NCBI GenBank assembly: GCA_965242975.1
Contig: CBDETS010000007.1
Coordinates: 3,038,001 to 3,102,000 of the forward strand
DNA: 64,000 bases
Origin: JAPPHA01 sp965242975
Lineage (GTDB): Bacteria; Pseudomonadota; Alphaproteobacteria; Rhodobacterales; Rhodobacteraceae
Direction: 5' to 3'
A program made the position numbers and the translations under genes. The notes under the pieces are model-generated. The model made no database searches, was not told the DNA's origin, and saw only the letters and a program-made list of their open reading frames with translations. This document shows, in pieces, positions 47,401 through 56,436 of the stretch. Position 1 is the first letter of the stretch, and every line of letters begins with the position of its first letter.

Positions 47401-48399
47401 TGTCGCCGCTGTTGACGTCGGCGTCGGCGAAGGTGTTCTCCGCGAACTGGAAGCTGAACGCCCTGCCCGTCGTCGCGTCCTGGTCCGGGATCACGTTCGC
47501 CACCGTCGGCACCGCGTTGGTCGCCGCCACGACGATGTCGAAGCTGTCGCTCGCCGTGCCGCCCTTGCCGTCGCTCGCCGTCACCTTCACCGCCACCGTG
47601 CCGACGTCCGCCGCCTCCGGTATGCCCGAGAAGATGCGGATGCTCGCCGCGAACCTCAGCCAGTCCGGCAGCGCGCTGCCGTCCCCCTTGGTCGCCGTGT
47701 AGGTCAGCGTGTCGCAGCAGTTGGCGTCGGAGAAGGTGTTCTCGGGGAAGGTATAGTTGAACGTCTTGCCCGTCTTCGCCCTCAGGTCCGGGAATGCGTT
47801 CTCCACCGTCGGCGCGACGTTGCGCGTATCGTTGACTCGGATCAACAAACTGTCACCTAAGCCCGCCCACTTGCCAAGATTATCTTTTTGGTATGCGCCG
47901 TTATCTATTGTCCAGCCGTCCGCTCCGCCCGTATCCTCCGAATCCGAAGACGTGTAGGGCATCACGCCGCTACTTCCTTCAATCATCACCCAGTAAGACC
48001 TGTTCGCCGAGATCGTCGTACCCGCGGGTGCGACGAAGGTGAGGATGCCCGCGGACAGGGACGGCGGGTTGGCGAGTGTCGCGACCGTCGTCTGGCTCCT
48101 GCCCCCAATGGTAATCCCAGTGACAATCTTCACGCTCAAGTTGGTCGGCGCGACGCTGAATTTCACTTCGACGCTTTCCAGGGTTGCGCCGCCGGAGCCG
48201 GAATTGAAGGCCTGTGCAAAGTCGGCATGTGCAAGGTTTGCGCTAAAAAAGTCGTGAGTACTTTGACCGAGGTTGCTGACCAGCACGGCGGGTACGGCGA
48301 GCCCGGCGACGAGCAGGGACAGTGCGGCTGCCAGGGAGGCAAGGAAGGGCCAGCGGCGGGAGCTGCCCGTCTTCAGGTCCGGCATCCGCAACGACGGCC

Positions 48400-48771
48400 T
48401 CACTGCGCCATCCCCCGCACGGTGCCGAAGCCAGCGACCGGCACCGCCTGCCGCTGCCATTCGCTCACCGGGTCCGCGCCCGCCAGCAGCGGCGTCCACA
48501 GGTGCAGGCGGCCTCCGCCCCGCCCGGGCCATGGCGCGCAGCCAGCCAGTCGCCCCGAAAGGCGCCGGCGGCCGGGAAGCCGGCCAATGCCGCGTCCGCT
48601 GCGTCGCCGACTGCTTGCAGGGCCAGTGCCCTGAAGGATCAGTGCACCGGACCTGGCGTCATCCACGCCGGCCACGTGCGTCACGTGCCCGGCGCCCAGT
48701 GCAAGCGCGGGGAGGCGTACGCCAGATTTTCGACACGCCCGGTGAAGGGCCAGCGCCAGTTCTAGCCGCAT
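48400..48771 (-). CDS. Hypothetical 123-residue protein just upstream of the giant gene
   Basis: A minus-strand frame ends 14 bp before the giant gene start. It encodes an Ala/Gly/Arg-rich protein with no motif I recognise (LELALALHRACRKSGVRL at the start, LLAGADPVSEWQRQAVPVAGFGTVRGMAQ in outline at the end). Its ATG overlaps the stop of the 32-residue ORF upstream (ATGCGGCTAG), which hints at coupled translation. High GC makes chance frames long here, so the evidence is weak. Confidence 0.3.
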   Translation of the reverse strand: MRLELALALHRACRKSGVRLPALALGAGHVTHVAGVDDARSGALILQGTGPASSRRRSGRGIGRLPGRRRLSGRLAGCAPWPGRGGGRLHLWTPLLAGADPVSEWQRQAVPVAGFGTVRGMAQ

Positions 48772-48860
48772 GAGGCCGGGGCGGCGATCGCTGCCGTCGC
48801 AAGCATCCGCAGTTTGTGCGATGCCGGAATACGCCAGCGAAACATCGTAAGATCCATCAT
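48762..48860 (-). CDS. 32-residue ORF resembling a truncated lipoprotein signal peptide
   Basis: AGGAG lies eight bases before an ATG at 48860. The peptide ends KLRMLATAAIAAPASCG and then a stop. Its DNA resembles the start of the TbpB-like lipoprotein at 56428 (QLRMLAAAAVAV...SACGG in outline), including CGGATGCTTGC. It may be the stub of a lipoprotein gene left upstream of the adhesin, or a functional leader peptide. Confidence 0.4.
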   Translation of the reverse strand: MMDLTMFRWRIPASHKLRMLATAAIAAPASCG

Positions 48861-49185
48861 TGTCGTTCTCCTGTCGGCCATATCCATGCCGTCGGGCCTC
48901 GTCCGTTCCCGTTCCGTTCCCGATTACTGTCGTAACGGTCCAACACCCGCGGCGGCGACCGGTGCTCCTGCGGCTTCATCACGCAGACCACCTCCCGCTC
49001 TCCTCCATCGGAGGAGGAACCGAACTGCCGTTCTTCGCCACCACCCACGAGAGTTGCGACTCACCACGCCAGCATCGCCCGACCTGACGCACCACAGGCC
49101 GGTTCAAGGCCCGCAACGCAATTCTGATCAAGCCACTAACGAAGCTCCAAGTGTCCTGTAAATCCTGCCATTTGGGAGGTATCGG
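48860..49185 (-). repeat. Conserved upstream cassette, copy A (ahead of the giant adhesin cluster)
   Basis: Two blocks are shared with 56157-56339: a 26-bp block at 49160-49185 (AAATCCTGCCATTTGGGAGG and six more bases, 25 of 26 identical) and a 20-bp block at 48860-48879 (GGCCGACAGGAGAACGACAA, 19 of 20 identical), in the same order and similar spacing relative to the downstream signal-peptide start. The 300 bp between the blocks holds no gene and looks diverged. Confidence 0.65.
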
Positions 49186-49258
49186 TAACCCACCGAGCGC
49201 CGATGAAGGCAGTGCGAGCACGGCCGGCGCCGGCTGCCGCTACGCCGTCGGCACTCCT

Positions 49259-50407
49259 TCAGTTCCGGGGCATGGCGTCCACCGCCAGGACTTGCCGCAC
49301 CAACTCGACCTGCCCCGACACGCCCAGCTTCCGGTAAGCCTGCTTGGTCAGCCAGCGGACATAGTCTTCCGACCATGCTGTCCCCGCAGCGATATCGCTC
49401 ACCTTCAGTCCCTCGGCCAGCAGCGCCGCCATCCGGCCTTCCGACGGCGACAGGCCGAGCGTCACCGCCACCCGCGCCGCGTCGATGCGCGAACGCCGCG
49501 CCGGGTCGACCACGAGCACCAGCGCCCCCACCTGGCGCGCCCCGAAGTCCGCCACCCGTCCGCCCACCGGGTTGACATGGAGCACCTGCTGCGACCGGCC
49601 CGAGGATCGCTGGATTGTCATCGAGCCACCCCTTGGCGCCTCACCCCACAGGTCCGGCAGCGCGCGCGCCACCAACCTCTGCAGGCGGCTGCGATCGGCC
49701 GACAGCCAAGTGTCCAGCGCGCCGTCACGGACGCGCAACCCGTCGCCGCGGCGCAGGATGTCGAGGGCCGACCCGTTGGCCTCCAGCACCCGCCCGCCCC
49801 GGTCAAGCTGCACAACGCCGAGGCGCTCGCTGTCCAGCAGGCCCTCCAAGCCCGCCGAGCCCAATCCCAGCGCGTCGACCGCCGCCAGTGCCTGGCGGAC
49901 CCGGACCGTTTGGCGGACATGCGGCAGGAGGGACTCAAGCAAATCGACTTGAGCGGACAGCCAGCCGTCGCCGCCGACGGGGTCGCCGACACCCCAGAAG
50001 ATGCGCAGTCCATCCGGTTCTTCGAAGGACACGTTGAAGCCGTACTGCGCGCGCAGGAGGCGTCGCCCCTCGTTGTACACGACGGACGTATTCAACTCCG
50101 TTTCGGCGTAAAGATCGGGAACATGGGCCAGACGGGCGTCAGGCAGCGCCATGCGGCGGTGCAGCACTTCGTCGTACGGGTAGTAGACCTCGAAAAACTC
50201 GCGCACCACGTCATGGTCCGCCTCGCCCCGGTAGAGATGCCGGATGGCGTAGACGTCGTCGGGCAGTTTGCCAATCAACAAGGCATTGCCCACAGCACCG
50301 CAGGACTCATCGATCAAGGCGGCGGCGGCAGGCCAACGGGCATCGTCGAGAGCAGCTTCGTACAACAACGCAAGGATGCGCTCGAAGGTATCGTCCGGGT
50401 TGTTCAC
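49259..50407 (-). CDS. LuxR-family transcriptional regulator
   Basis: A 382-residue protein. The N-terminal 200 residues form a sensor-like domain (DDTFERILALLYEAALDDARWPAA in outline), the middle has a PAS-like part (GVVQLDRGGRVLEANGSALDILRRGDGL), and the C-terminus is a LuxR helix-turn-helix: LGLSPSEGRMAALLAEGLKVSDIAAGTAWSEDYVRWLTKQAYRKLGVSGQVELVRQVL in outline. The GTG at 50407 is chosen because AGGAAG lies nine bases before it and the 20 upstream in-frame residues are not conserved-looking. It points toward the giant adhesin 0.9 kb downstream and may regulate it; that link is inference from position. Confidence 0.85.
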   Translation of the reverse strand: MNNPDDTFERILALLYEAALDDARWPAAAALIDESCGAVGNALLIGKLPDDVYAIRHLYRGEADHDVVREFFEVYYPYDEVLHRRMALPDARLAHVPDLYAETELNTSVVYNEGRRLLRAQYGFNVSFEEPDGLRIFWGVGDPVGGDGWLSAQVDLLESLLPHVRQTVRVRQALAAVDALGLGSAGLEGLLDSERLGVVQLDRGGRVLEANGSALDILRRGDGLRVRDGALDTWLSADRSRLQRLVARALPDLWGEAPRGGSMTIQRSSGRSQQVLHVNPVGGRVADFGARQVGALVLVVDPARRSRIDAARVAVTLGLSPSEGRMAALLAEGLKVSDIAAGTAWSEDYVRWLTKQAYRKLGVSGQVELVRQVLAVDAMPRN

Positions 50408-51679
50408 GCCGCGTCTTCCTGGCGCGGGTCGGACCAAGCAGGCCGCGAACCGGATTGCCGCCACCAATCCATTTCAGTCAGCTCGACCAAACATTCCCAT
50501 CTTCCTCTTCTCCTTGAGCGGAACCCGAATGCCCGAAAGAAAAGAGTGTCCTTGGCTAAAGGGAAGGCCAGCAGGTGGGTCAATTTTGAACACGAATCCT
50601 GGGTCAGTGTTGAACTTGGACTTGACAGCCCAGGCCAGCACAGACTCGAACCCGGTGCGTGCGATGACACCCGCGGCCTTCTCGGCGTCCGTCCCGGCAC
50701 GCGATAGGCTGACCGTTCCTCGCCGGCCAGGCAGCCGCCTCGGGCAGCGACGGCGGTTCCAGCCAATCGGGCAGAGCGGCGGTGCTGGGTCCCCCGACCA
50801 GCCGCGGCCGGGAAAGTTAGGCCAGATGCGCAGCCGACCTGAAATCGTCGAGGTGCCTGGGACAGGGGTCGCCGTTTCAGCCGATTCATCGTCCCGGCCG
50901 CAGCTCTCCGCAAGCGGCCCGGCGCCAGTGACCGCCCGCCCCGCGCCGACCGGGCTCGCGAGGTCCGCGGTGTTGTCAGCGCGGGTCTCGTCCACGGTCC
51001 AGGCGAGGGCAACGCAGTCAGAACCGACCTCGGTGGTCGGCTCGGTGAGGAGGCAAAGCCCCCCCTGGACCACCTCCCCGGCGAACGCGGGTATCGTGAG
51101 AACGGCCAGCGTTGCGGCGCGAACGGGTCGCGCCAATGCAAGGGGAAGGCAACTATGGGAAAACAGGCAAATCGCTCAGTCCGTAAGCGAAAGCGAGACG
51201 CCGGGCAGCCGGACCCAACACGTTTCATGCGAAACGTGCGGACAATTTGGTCAGACGTGCGCCGAAATTTCAGCCGGGGCCAGAGACTCGGGACGCGCGG
51301 TTCCACACCGGGCAGGTGACCCGGTGTCGAGCGCCGCGACGCTTCCGTGAAGCTTCTGTCCCGCAACAGATCCTTGGTGGCGGCCGACCTTAACTGTTTC
51401 CATACATGCTCCAGGACCGAAACCCCGGTCTGTGCCGCACCACGCGACCTAAGTAACGGCGCAGGTGCGATCGTACGCGCTCGGGAGGCAGGCCACGTTC
51501 GGACTCTCCCGATAGCAAATGGCAAACCAGGAACCAGGGACCAGGAACCGGACACACGAATCATTTACGACCCAACAAACTGAACATACAAATGACCGTC
51601 CCGCGAAACGTGAAATGCGAACCGCACTGATCACCTTAATATCAAGACCGTGTCGGCGTCATAAGTGCCACTGTGTGAA
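50408..51679. other. Gene-poor region upstream of the LuxR gene, with a possible IS21-type end
   Basis: Long overlapping frames occur on both strands but none has a recognised domain. A minus frame at 50474-51136 begins with a signal-like segment but soon loses protein character. Around 50575-50625 the phrase GTGGGTCAATTTTGAAC is followed by GGGTCAGTGTTGAAC, the kind of repeated terminal motif seen at IS21-family ends; no transposase accompanies it. I assign no gene. Confidence 0.4.
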
Positions 51680-51708
51680 TTGACTGTGAAAATTTCTCGT
51701 AGTATGGT
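51680..51708 (+). promoter_or_regulatory. Sigma70-type promoter of the sensor kinase gene
   Basis: TTGACT at 51680-51685 and TATGGT at 51703-51708 are separated by exactly 17 bp in an A/T-rich stretch. The kinase ATG is 123 bp downstream with GGAGGAG before it. Confidence 0.65.
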
Positions 51709-51830
51709 ATTAATTTAGTAAAATTTGGTCTGGGTTAGCGGTTCAGCGCTACTCAGACTCCTGCGACGGTCGCGAATCCAGCGGCGCGACGGACCACGAA
51801 ACGCACCGAGTCGGAGATGGAGGAGAACAC

Positions 51831-54161
51831 ATGAATTCCGAAAACACGAAGCACGAATACCAGGCGCCGCGTACGCGCAGGTCGGTGCTGGCCGAAGCCG
51901 TTCTGAGGATCAACAGCAGTCTCGACCTCAATTCCGTGCTCGAAGAGGTGGTGGAGAGCGCACGAGCGCTCACGGGCGCCCGCTGGGGTGTCGTCGCCAC
52001 CATCAACGAGGCGGGCGCGCCGCTGGACTTCGTGTTCTCGGGCTTCACGGCCGAGGAACATCACGAGCTTTTCAACTGGCCCGACAGTGCGCGCCTGTTC
52101 GCGCACTTCCGCAGCCTCGAGAAGCCGCTGCGGGTTGCCGATCTCTCGGATTACGTCCGCGGGCTCGGCTTCGAACCCTCCCCGTCGTTTTCCCGTTCCT
52201 TCCAGGGCACGCCGATGCGCCACCGCGGCGCCGACGTCGGCAGTTTCTTCCTCGCCGACAAGGCAGATGGCGAGGCGTTCACCGACGAGGACGAAGAGAT
52301 GCTGAGCCTGTTTGCGTCCCAGGCCGCGTCGGCGATCGCCAACGCGCGTGCCCACCGCGATGAGCGCCAGGCACGGGCCAATCTCGAGGCGCTGGTCGAG
52401 ACCTCGCCGGTCGGAGTCGTGGTCTTCGACGCGAAAACCGGCCAGCCGGTTTCATTCAACCGCGAGGCGCGACGGATCGTGGAGGGCCTTCGGACCCCGG
52501 GCCGGTCGGCAGAGGAACTCCTCGAAGTGATCACTTGCAGACGAGCGGACGGACGCGACATCTCCCTGAAGGAGTTTCCGATCGCGGGGCAGCTCGGAAC
52601 GTGCGAGAAGGTGCGCGCCGAGGAGGTGGTTCTCTCGCTACCCGACGGGCGCAGCGTCAGGACGCTGATCAACGCGACGCCGATTCTCGCCGCAGACGGC
52701 ACGGTTGCGTCGGTGGTCGTGACCATGCAGGACCTTGCCCCGTTCGACGAGATCGAACGTATGCGGACCGAGTTCCTGAGTTTGGTGAGCCACGAGCTGC
52801 GCACGCCGCTCGCCGCCATCATGGGCTCCACAGGCACCGTGCTGGACGCATCGCAAACGTTGGATCCGGCCGAGGTACGCGAGTTTCTTCGGCTGATCGA
52901 CCAGCAGGCCAAGCACATGCGGGGCCTGATCGGCGACCTGCTCGACGCGGGGCGCATCGACGCCGGCACGCTTTCGGTCGGACTCGAATCCACCGAGGTT
53001 GGCGAACTTGTCGAGCGGGCACGGAGCACCTTCATCGGCGGCGGCCACCAGCATGACATCGTCCTCGACCTTCCCGCCGACTTGCCCCCGGTGATGGCCG
53101 ACCCCCGCCGCATCGTGCAGGTGCTCAACAATCTGTTCGCCAACGCGGCCCGTCACGCGCCCGTGTCGGCGCCCATTCGGGTCGCGGCGGTGCGCGAGGA
53201 GTCCCACATCGCGATTGCCGTTTCCGACGAAGGCCGCGGGGTCGCGCCGGAGCTGCTGCCGCGTCTGTTCAACAAGCACGGCGCCACCGGAAGCGGCATA
53301 ACGCCGGCTGGCGTCGGCCTGGGGCTGGCGATCTGCAAGGGGCTGGTGGAGGCGCATGGCGGGCGCATCCGGGCCGCGAGTCCAGGTGCCGGGCTCGGCA
53401 CAACGGTCACGTTCACGCTGCCGGTAGACGGCGAGGTTGGTGCGGCGACCGCCGAGACTCACGCGGCAGGTCACGCAGACGAACCGGTACGCATCGTTGT
53501 GGTCGACGACGACCCACGCATGCTGCGCCTGATGCGCGATGCGCTCACCTCCGCCGGTTACGCTCCGCTGGTTACTGGTCAGCCGAAGGAGCTTTCGGCC
53601 ATCATTCGCAACGAGAATCCTCGGTTGGTTCTGCTCGACCTGATCCTGCCCGGACCCGATGGCATCGAGCTGATGCGGCAGGTCCATGAACTCTCCGACC
53701 TGCCGGTTATCTTCATCTCCGCGTACGGCCGCGACGATACCGTCGCCAGGGCGCTCGAGGCGGGCGCGATCGACTACATCGTCAAGCCATTCTCGCCAAC
53801 CGAGCTGGTTGCGCGGGTCCGGGCGGCGCTGAGGCGCCACGAGGAGCCCGAGCCGTTCACCCTGGGTGAGCTCGCTATCCACTTTCACAAGCGCCGTGTG
53901 TCCGTCGCCGGTAACGTCGTCGCGCTTACCGTCACGGAGTACGACCTCTTGTGCGAGCTCGCGCGCGCGGCAGGAAGGGTCGTGACCTACGACACACTGC
54001 TGTCGCGGGTCTGGAACAGGCAAGACCACACCGAGACCAACACCGTGCGGGCCTTCATCAGGAGTCTCCGCCGAAAGCTCGGTGACGACGCGGCGGATCC
54101 GGCATACGTCCTCAATGAACGCGGCATCGGATACCGAATGCCCTGGCCGGGCGAGGAGTGA
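51831..54161 (+). CDS. Fused sensor histidine kinase and OmpR-type response regulator
   Basis: A 776-residue single-chain two-component system. Order: GAF domain (about 15-175), PAS-like domain (185-300), HisKA with the phospho-acceptor His in LVSHELRTPLAA (near 321), HATPase (415-530, with NNLFANAARHAP, DEGRGVAPELL and GVGLGLAICKGLVEAHGG), receiver domain (550-665, acceptor Asp in LVLLDLILPGPDG near 603), and a C-terminal OmpR winged helix (680-775, TVTEYDLLCELAR and RSLRRKLGDD). There is no membrane segment, so the signal is cytoplasmic, probably a small molecule bound by GAF. GGAGGAG precedes the ATG. Having a DNA-binding OmpR output on the kinase itself is uncommon. Confidence 0.92.
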   Translation: MNSENTKHEYQAPRTRRSVLAEAVLRINSSLDLNSVLEEVVESARALTGARWGVVATINEAGAPLDFVFSGFTAEEHHELFNWPDSARLFAHFRSLEKPLRVADLSDYVRGLGFEPSPSFSRSFQGTPMRHRGADVGSFFLADKADGEAFTDEDEEMLSLFASQAASAIANARAHRDERQARANLEALVETSPVGVVVFDAKTGQPVSFNREARRIVEGLRTPGRSAEELLEVITCRRADGRDISLKEFPIAGQLGTCEKVRAEEVVLSLPDGRSVRTLINATPILAADGTVASVVVTMQDLAPFDEIERMRTEFLSLVSHELRTPLAAIMGSTGTVLDASQTLDPAEVREFLRLIDQQAKHMRGLIGDLLDAGRIDAGTLSVGLESTEVGELVERARSTFIGGGHQHDIVLDLPADLPPVMADPRRIVQVLNNLFANAARHAPVSAPIRVAAVREESHIAIAVSDEGRGVAPELLPRLFNKHGATGSGITPAGVGLGLAICKGLVEAHGGRIRAASPGAGLGTTVTFTLPVDGEVGAATAETHAAGHADEPVRIVVVDDDPRMLRLMRDALTSAGYAPLVTGQPKELSAIIRNENPRLVLLDLILPGPDGIELMRQVHELSDLPVIFISAYGRDDTVARALEAGAIDYIVKPFSPTELVARVRAALRRHEEPEPFTLGELAIHFHKRRVSVAGNVVALTVTEYDLLCELARAAGRVVTYDTLLSRVWNRQDHTETNTVRAFIRSLRRKLGDDAADPAYVLNERGIGYRMPWPGEE

Positions 54162-56156
54162 CTGCCTCCGACGCATCGCGAAGCGGTGTGGGCGCTCTCG
54201 AACCGCGAGTTCGCCAGCACCTGGCGGGTCCGAACGCCCGCTCTGAGCATCACGCGCCCCGGCAGGCAGCGTGCGGCTCGGCACTCCCTTCTGGGCGGGC
54301 AGCTGGCGTCGCTGACCGGCAGGTATTCCTCCATTCTCCTCCATGTGCATGAGGTTGATGGCGAGCCCGTGCCGATTCGCCGCAATGTCGGCCGGTGCTC
54401 AGGGTAATCTGCGCACACAATTCGCTTGCCACCGATTTGGCTGCACTGACGGTGAGCGCAGTGCTAACGTTCCACTCACTTCTGGCCTTCGCTTTCCCGT
54501 TTTCGGGTGGCCACCTCACGGCAGGGCCATCGAAATTCCGGAGGCCAACGCTCACGGAATCCTCCTGGGACGAGTCCGGCCGGGACTGCTTCGGGTCGCA
54601 TCTCGACTGTAATCGGCTGTTGTCTTTCTGAAGATCGAGTTGTTCGGGACTCGGCAATGAAATTCCGTCCCGGAGACAGTATCGGACGCGCAACACGGTT
54701 GTTCAGTGAGCTGAGCAGGAACTGCACCGTGCAAATTCCTGCCTCTCCCCGATTCTCCATCCGTCCACTGGAGCCGGTCGAACCCGCGGGGCAGATGTCC
54801 GCCCCCATTGACCTGCCATCAGGACGGCGATGCCGGAACGATGCAGATGTCGATCAGAGCCGAATTGGCCGAAACCGGAATTCGGGATTTGGGCACCTCC
54901 AAGGTTCACCGGGTTGTCTGTCGCCGGAACCTGCCCCCGGGTCTCACCGAGTCAAACCGGGGCTGCAGCCCGTATCGCACGGTTTGTCCAGTGGTCGCGC
55001 TGCGCGACTGGATCGGGATCTTCACCTACGACCGGACCGTTCAGCCGGAACATCCCGAACGGGTCAAAGGTGGAGCTTTCCGTTCGCCCGATGCCTGTCC
55101 GGTCGATGCCAAAGCGCCTGCCGCCCCGATGACCTGCACGTGCTCCCGTGCCGAAGTTCCGTCCGGCGGAGCCAGGCGCGGACTGCGAATCGATTCCTGG
55201 AAAAAGGAACCTCGGTGCGCCCGGGCGGATCGACCCGGCGTATCGCATTCGAACAGAAAAGGCGCGATTGTCTCGGCCCCTCGCACAGTGTTCCTGCACC
55301 GATGCCGAAACCGGGAAATAGGAAGTGGCACGGACAGCCGGTCGGTGGGAACGGATGGACACGCCGGACATCAACGCACATGCAGGCGTGTCCGGAAAGC
55401 TGCTGATCGCGAGGCATCCGATGCCGGGAGACAAAGGTAATGGCGAATCCCCGAACCACCCCGAATTAAGGTGAACGGAATCGTCGCGACGTAAAGTATG
55501 GTAGGCGAAGGCGGCGGCGGGCACCCGGTAAGCAAAGCCGGTTTGAACGAAGCCGCGCCCGGCGCGATCTCGCCTTCTTTTAGAAAGTTGATTCCGGGAT
55601 TTCAGCCTGGCCGGTTGATCCCGTTTGACGGGGGGGTTCGGGGCTGAATGCCGCGGTCGGCGTTTATCTGCTCCGTCTCCGGCGGAAATATCGAGTCGTG
55701 AGATGGCGACATTTTGCACTGTCCCTGTCGGCTCGGCTCGGCGCGACGGGCACGAGCAGGTCTGTGGCGGTTCAGGGGCCCGCTGGATTCGTTGTCTGTT
55801 TTCTGGCGTTGCCGTCATATTTTCTTGCGCGGACGAGGAGGTGCCGGTGGCTATGAAATGGCGCGGCATTCTGGCGATTCGCCGCGCTTAGGCGGGAGTG
55901 TCTTGTTTCCCAGTTGTCGTTGTTGCCGGCCTTCGCGTTACCTGTCCTTTCGCCGCGTCCCTGTGGTGTTCCTCTTGTGCGTGTCCGAGTGACGTTTCCG
56001 TTTCGCTTTGCGGGGTCGGGAGCTTGCGATGGGCTTGAGCACGGTATCTGACGCCTGAAGCGTCGGCGGTCGCCACGCGGTGGCCGTGGTCCGGAACAGG
56101 TGCTGGATCGGGGTCGAAAGACAGAGCGGCGCGGTGCCGGCACTCACGCCGAGGTT
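54162..56156. other. Two-kilobase gene-poor region
   Basis: Several overlapping frames of 100-300 residues exist (for example 54507-55406 plus and 54952-55869 minus) but they have random-looking composition, no signal peptides, and no ribosome-binding sites. A hairpin-prone motif near 55862-55888 (GCGCGGC and GCCGCGC arms around ATTCTGGCGATTC) resembles one near 16070. It may be decayed mobile DNA. Confidence 0.5.
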
Positions 56157-56339
56157 CCGATACCTCCCAAGTGGCAGGATTTCCCGGGCCCTTGGAAATC
56201 TCTATTGACTCGCCAGGAAATCGCCGAGTCGCGGAGTATGCGGGCTGCGGTGCGGCCTGCCAGACAAATGTTGCGCGCAACATTTCTGAACGAGGTACGA
56301 CGGCAGACGGCATGGGCAAGGCCGACAGGGGAACGACAA
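56157..56339 (+). repeat. Conserved upstream cassette, copy B (ahead of the TbpB-like lipoprotein)
   Basis: Blocks at 56157-56182 and 56320-56339 match copy A at 49160-49185 and 48860-48879. Between them is an inverted repeat TTGCGCGCAA near 56273-56282. The lipoprotein start follows about 90 bp after the second block. Confidence 0.65.
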
Positions 56340-56387
56340 CAAAGGATCGATTGGATTTGAACGCACGAGATTTGACATTATTAATCC

Positions 56388-56436
56388 GGATGCTTGCACC
56401 AACTACGGATGCTTGCACCAACTACGGATGCTTGCA
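56388..56436 (+). repeat. 19-bp tandem repeat covering the lipoprotein start codon
   Basis: GGATGCTTGCACCAACTAC occurs at 56388-56406 and 56407-56425, followed by the partial copy GGATGCTTGCA at 56426-56436. Each copy contains ATGCTTGCA. Only the third ATG (56428) is in the lipoprotein frame; because 19 is not a multiple of three the other two are out of frame. Confidence 0.85.

Larger units (their letters stand above)
33749..48385 (-). pseudogene. Giant repetitive surface protein, N-terminal segment (interrupted by IS66)
   Basis: From the ATG at 48385 the frame encodes a signal peptide (RRWPFLASLAAALSLLVAGLA), a jelly-roll-like N-terminal domain, nine diverged He_PIG/cadherin-like repeats of about 100 residues (APTV-N-IPDQ at the start, LPSWLSF and TRTFSGTP in the middle, GTVSDSFDIVVA at the end), a SwmB-like domain (APTFSSATVDKTKLRITFDENL, near 45110-44790), a polyproline linker near 44770, a short module, and then the near-identical repeat array. 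The frame stops three bases inside IS66. Joined to 27990-30447 it would give 5,696 residues (17,091 nt, divisible by three). Such proteins act as adhesins or matrix components; the C-terminal barrel suggests type V-like export. In-frame ATGs at 48532 and 48460 are less likely starts. Confidence 0.85.

Noticed and set aside
50474..51136. Secreted 220-residue protein on the minus strand
   Set aside because: Only the first 25 residues resemble a signal peptide; the remainder crosses the possible IS21-type end sequence near 50600 and shows no fold-like pattern.
50404..51564. 386-codon minus frame upstream of the LuxR gene
   Set aside because: The N-terminal part is Arg/Ser/Pro-rich without motifs, and it overlaps other frames of equal length. 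I could not support it over chance.
54507..55406. 299-codon plus-strand frame
   Set aside because: The composition is random-looking with many Arg/Ser/Pro/Cys, competing frames lie on both strands, and no start signal or domain is visible.
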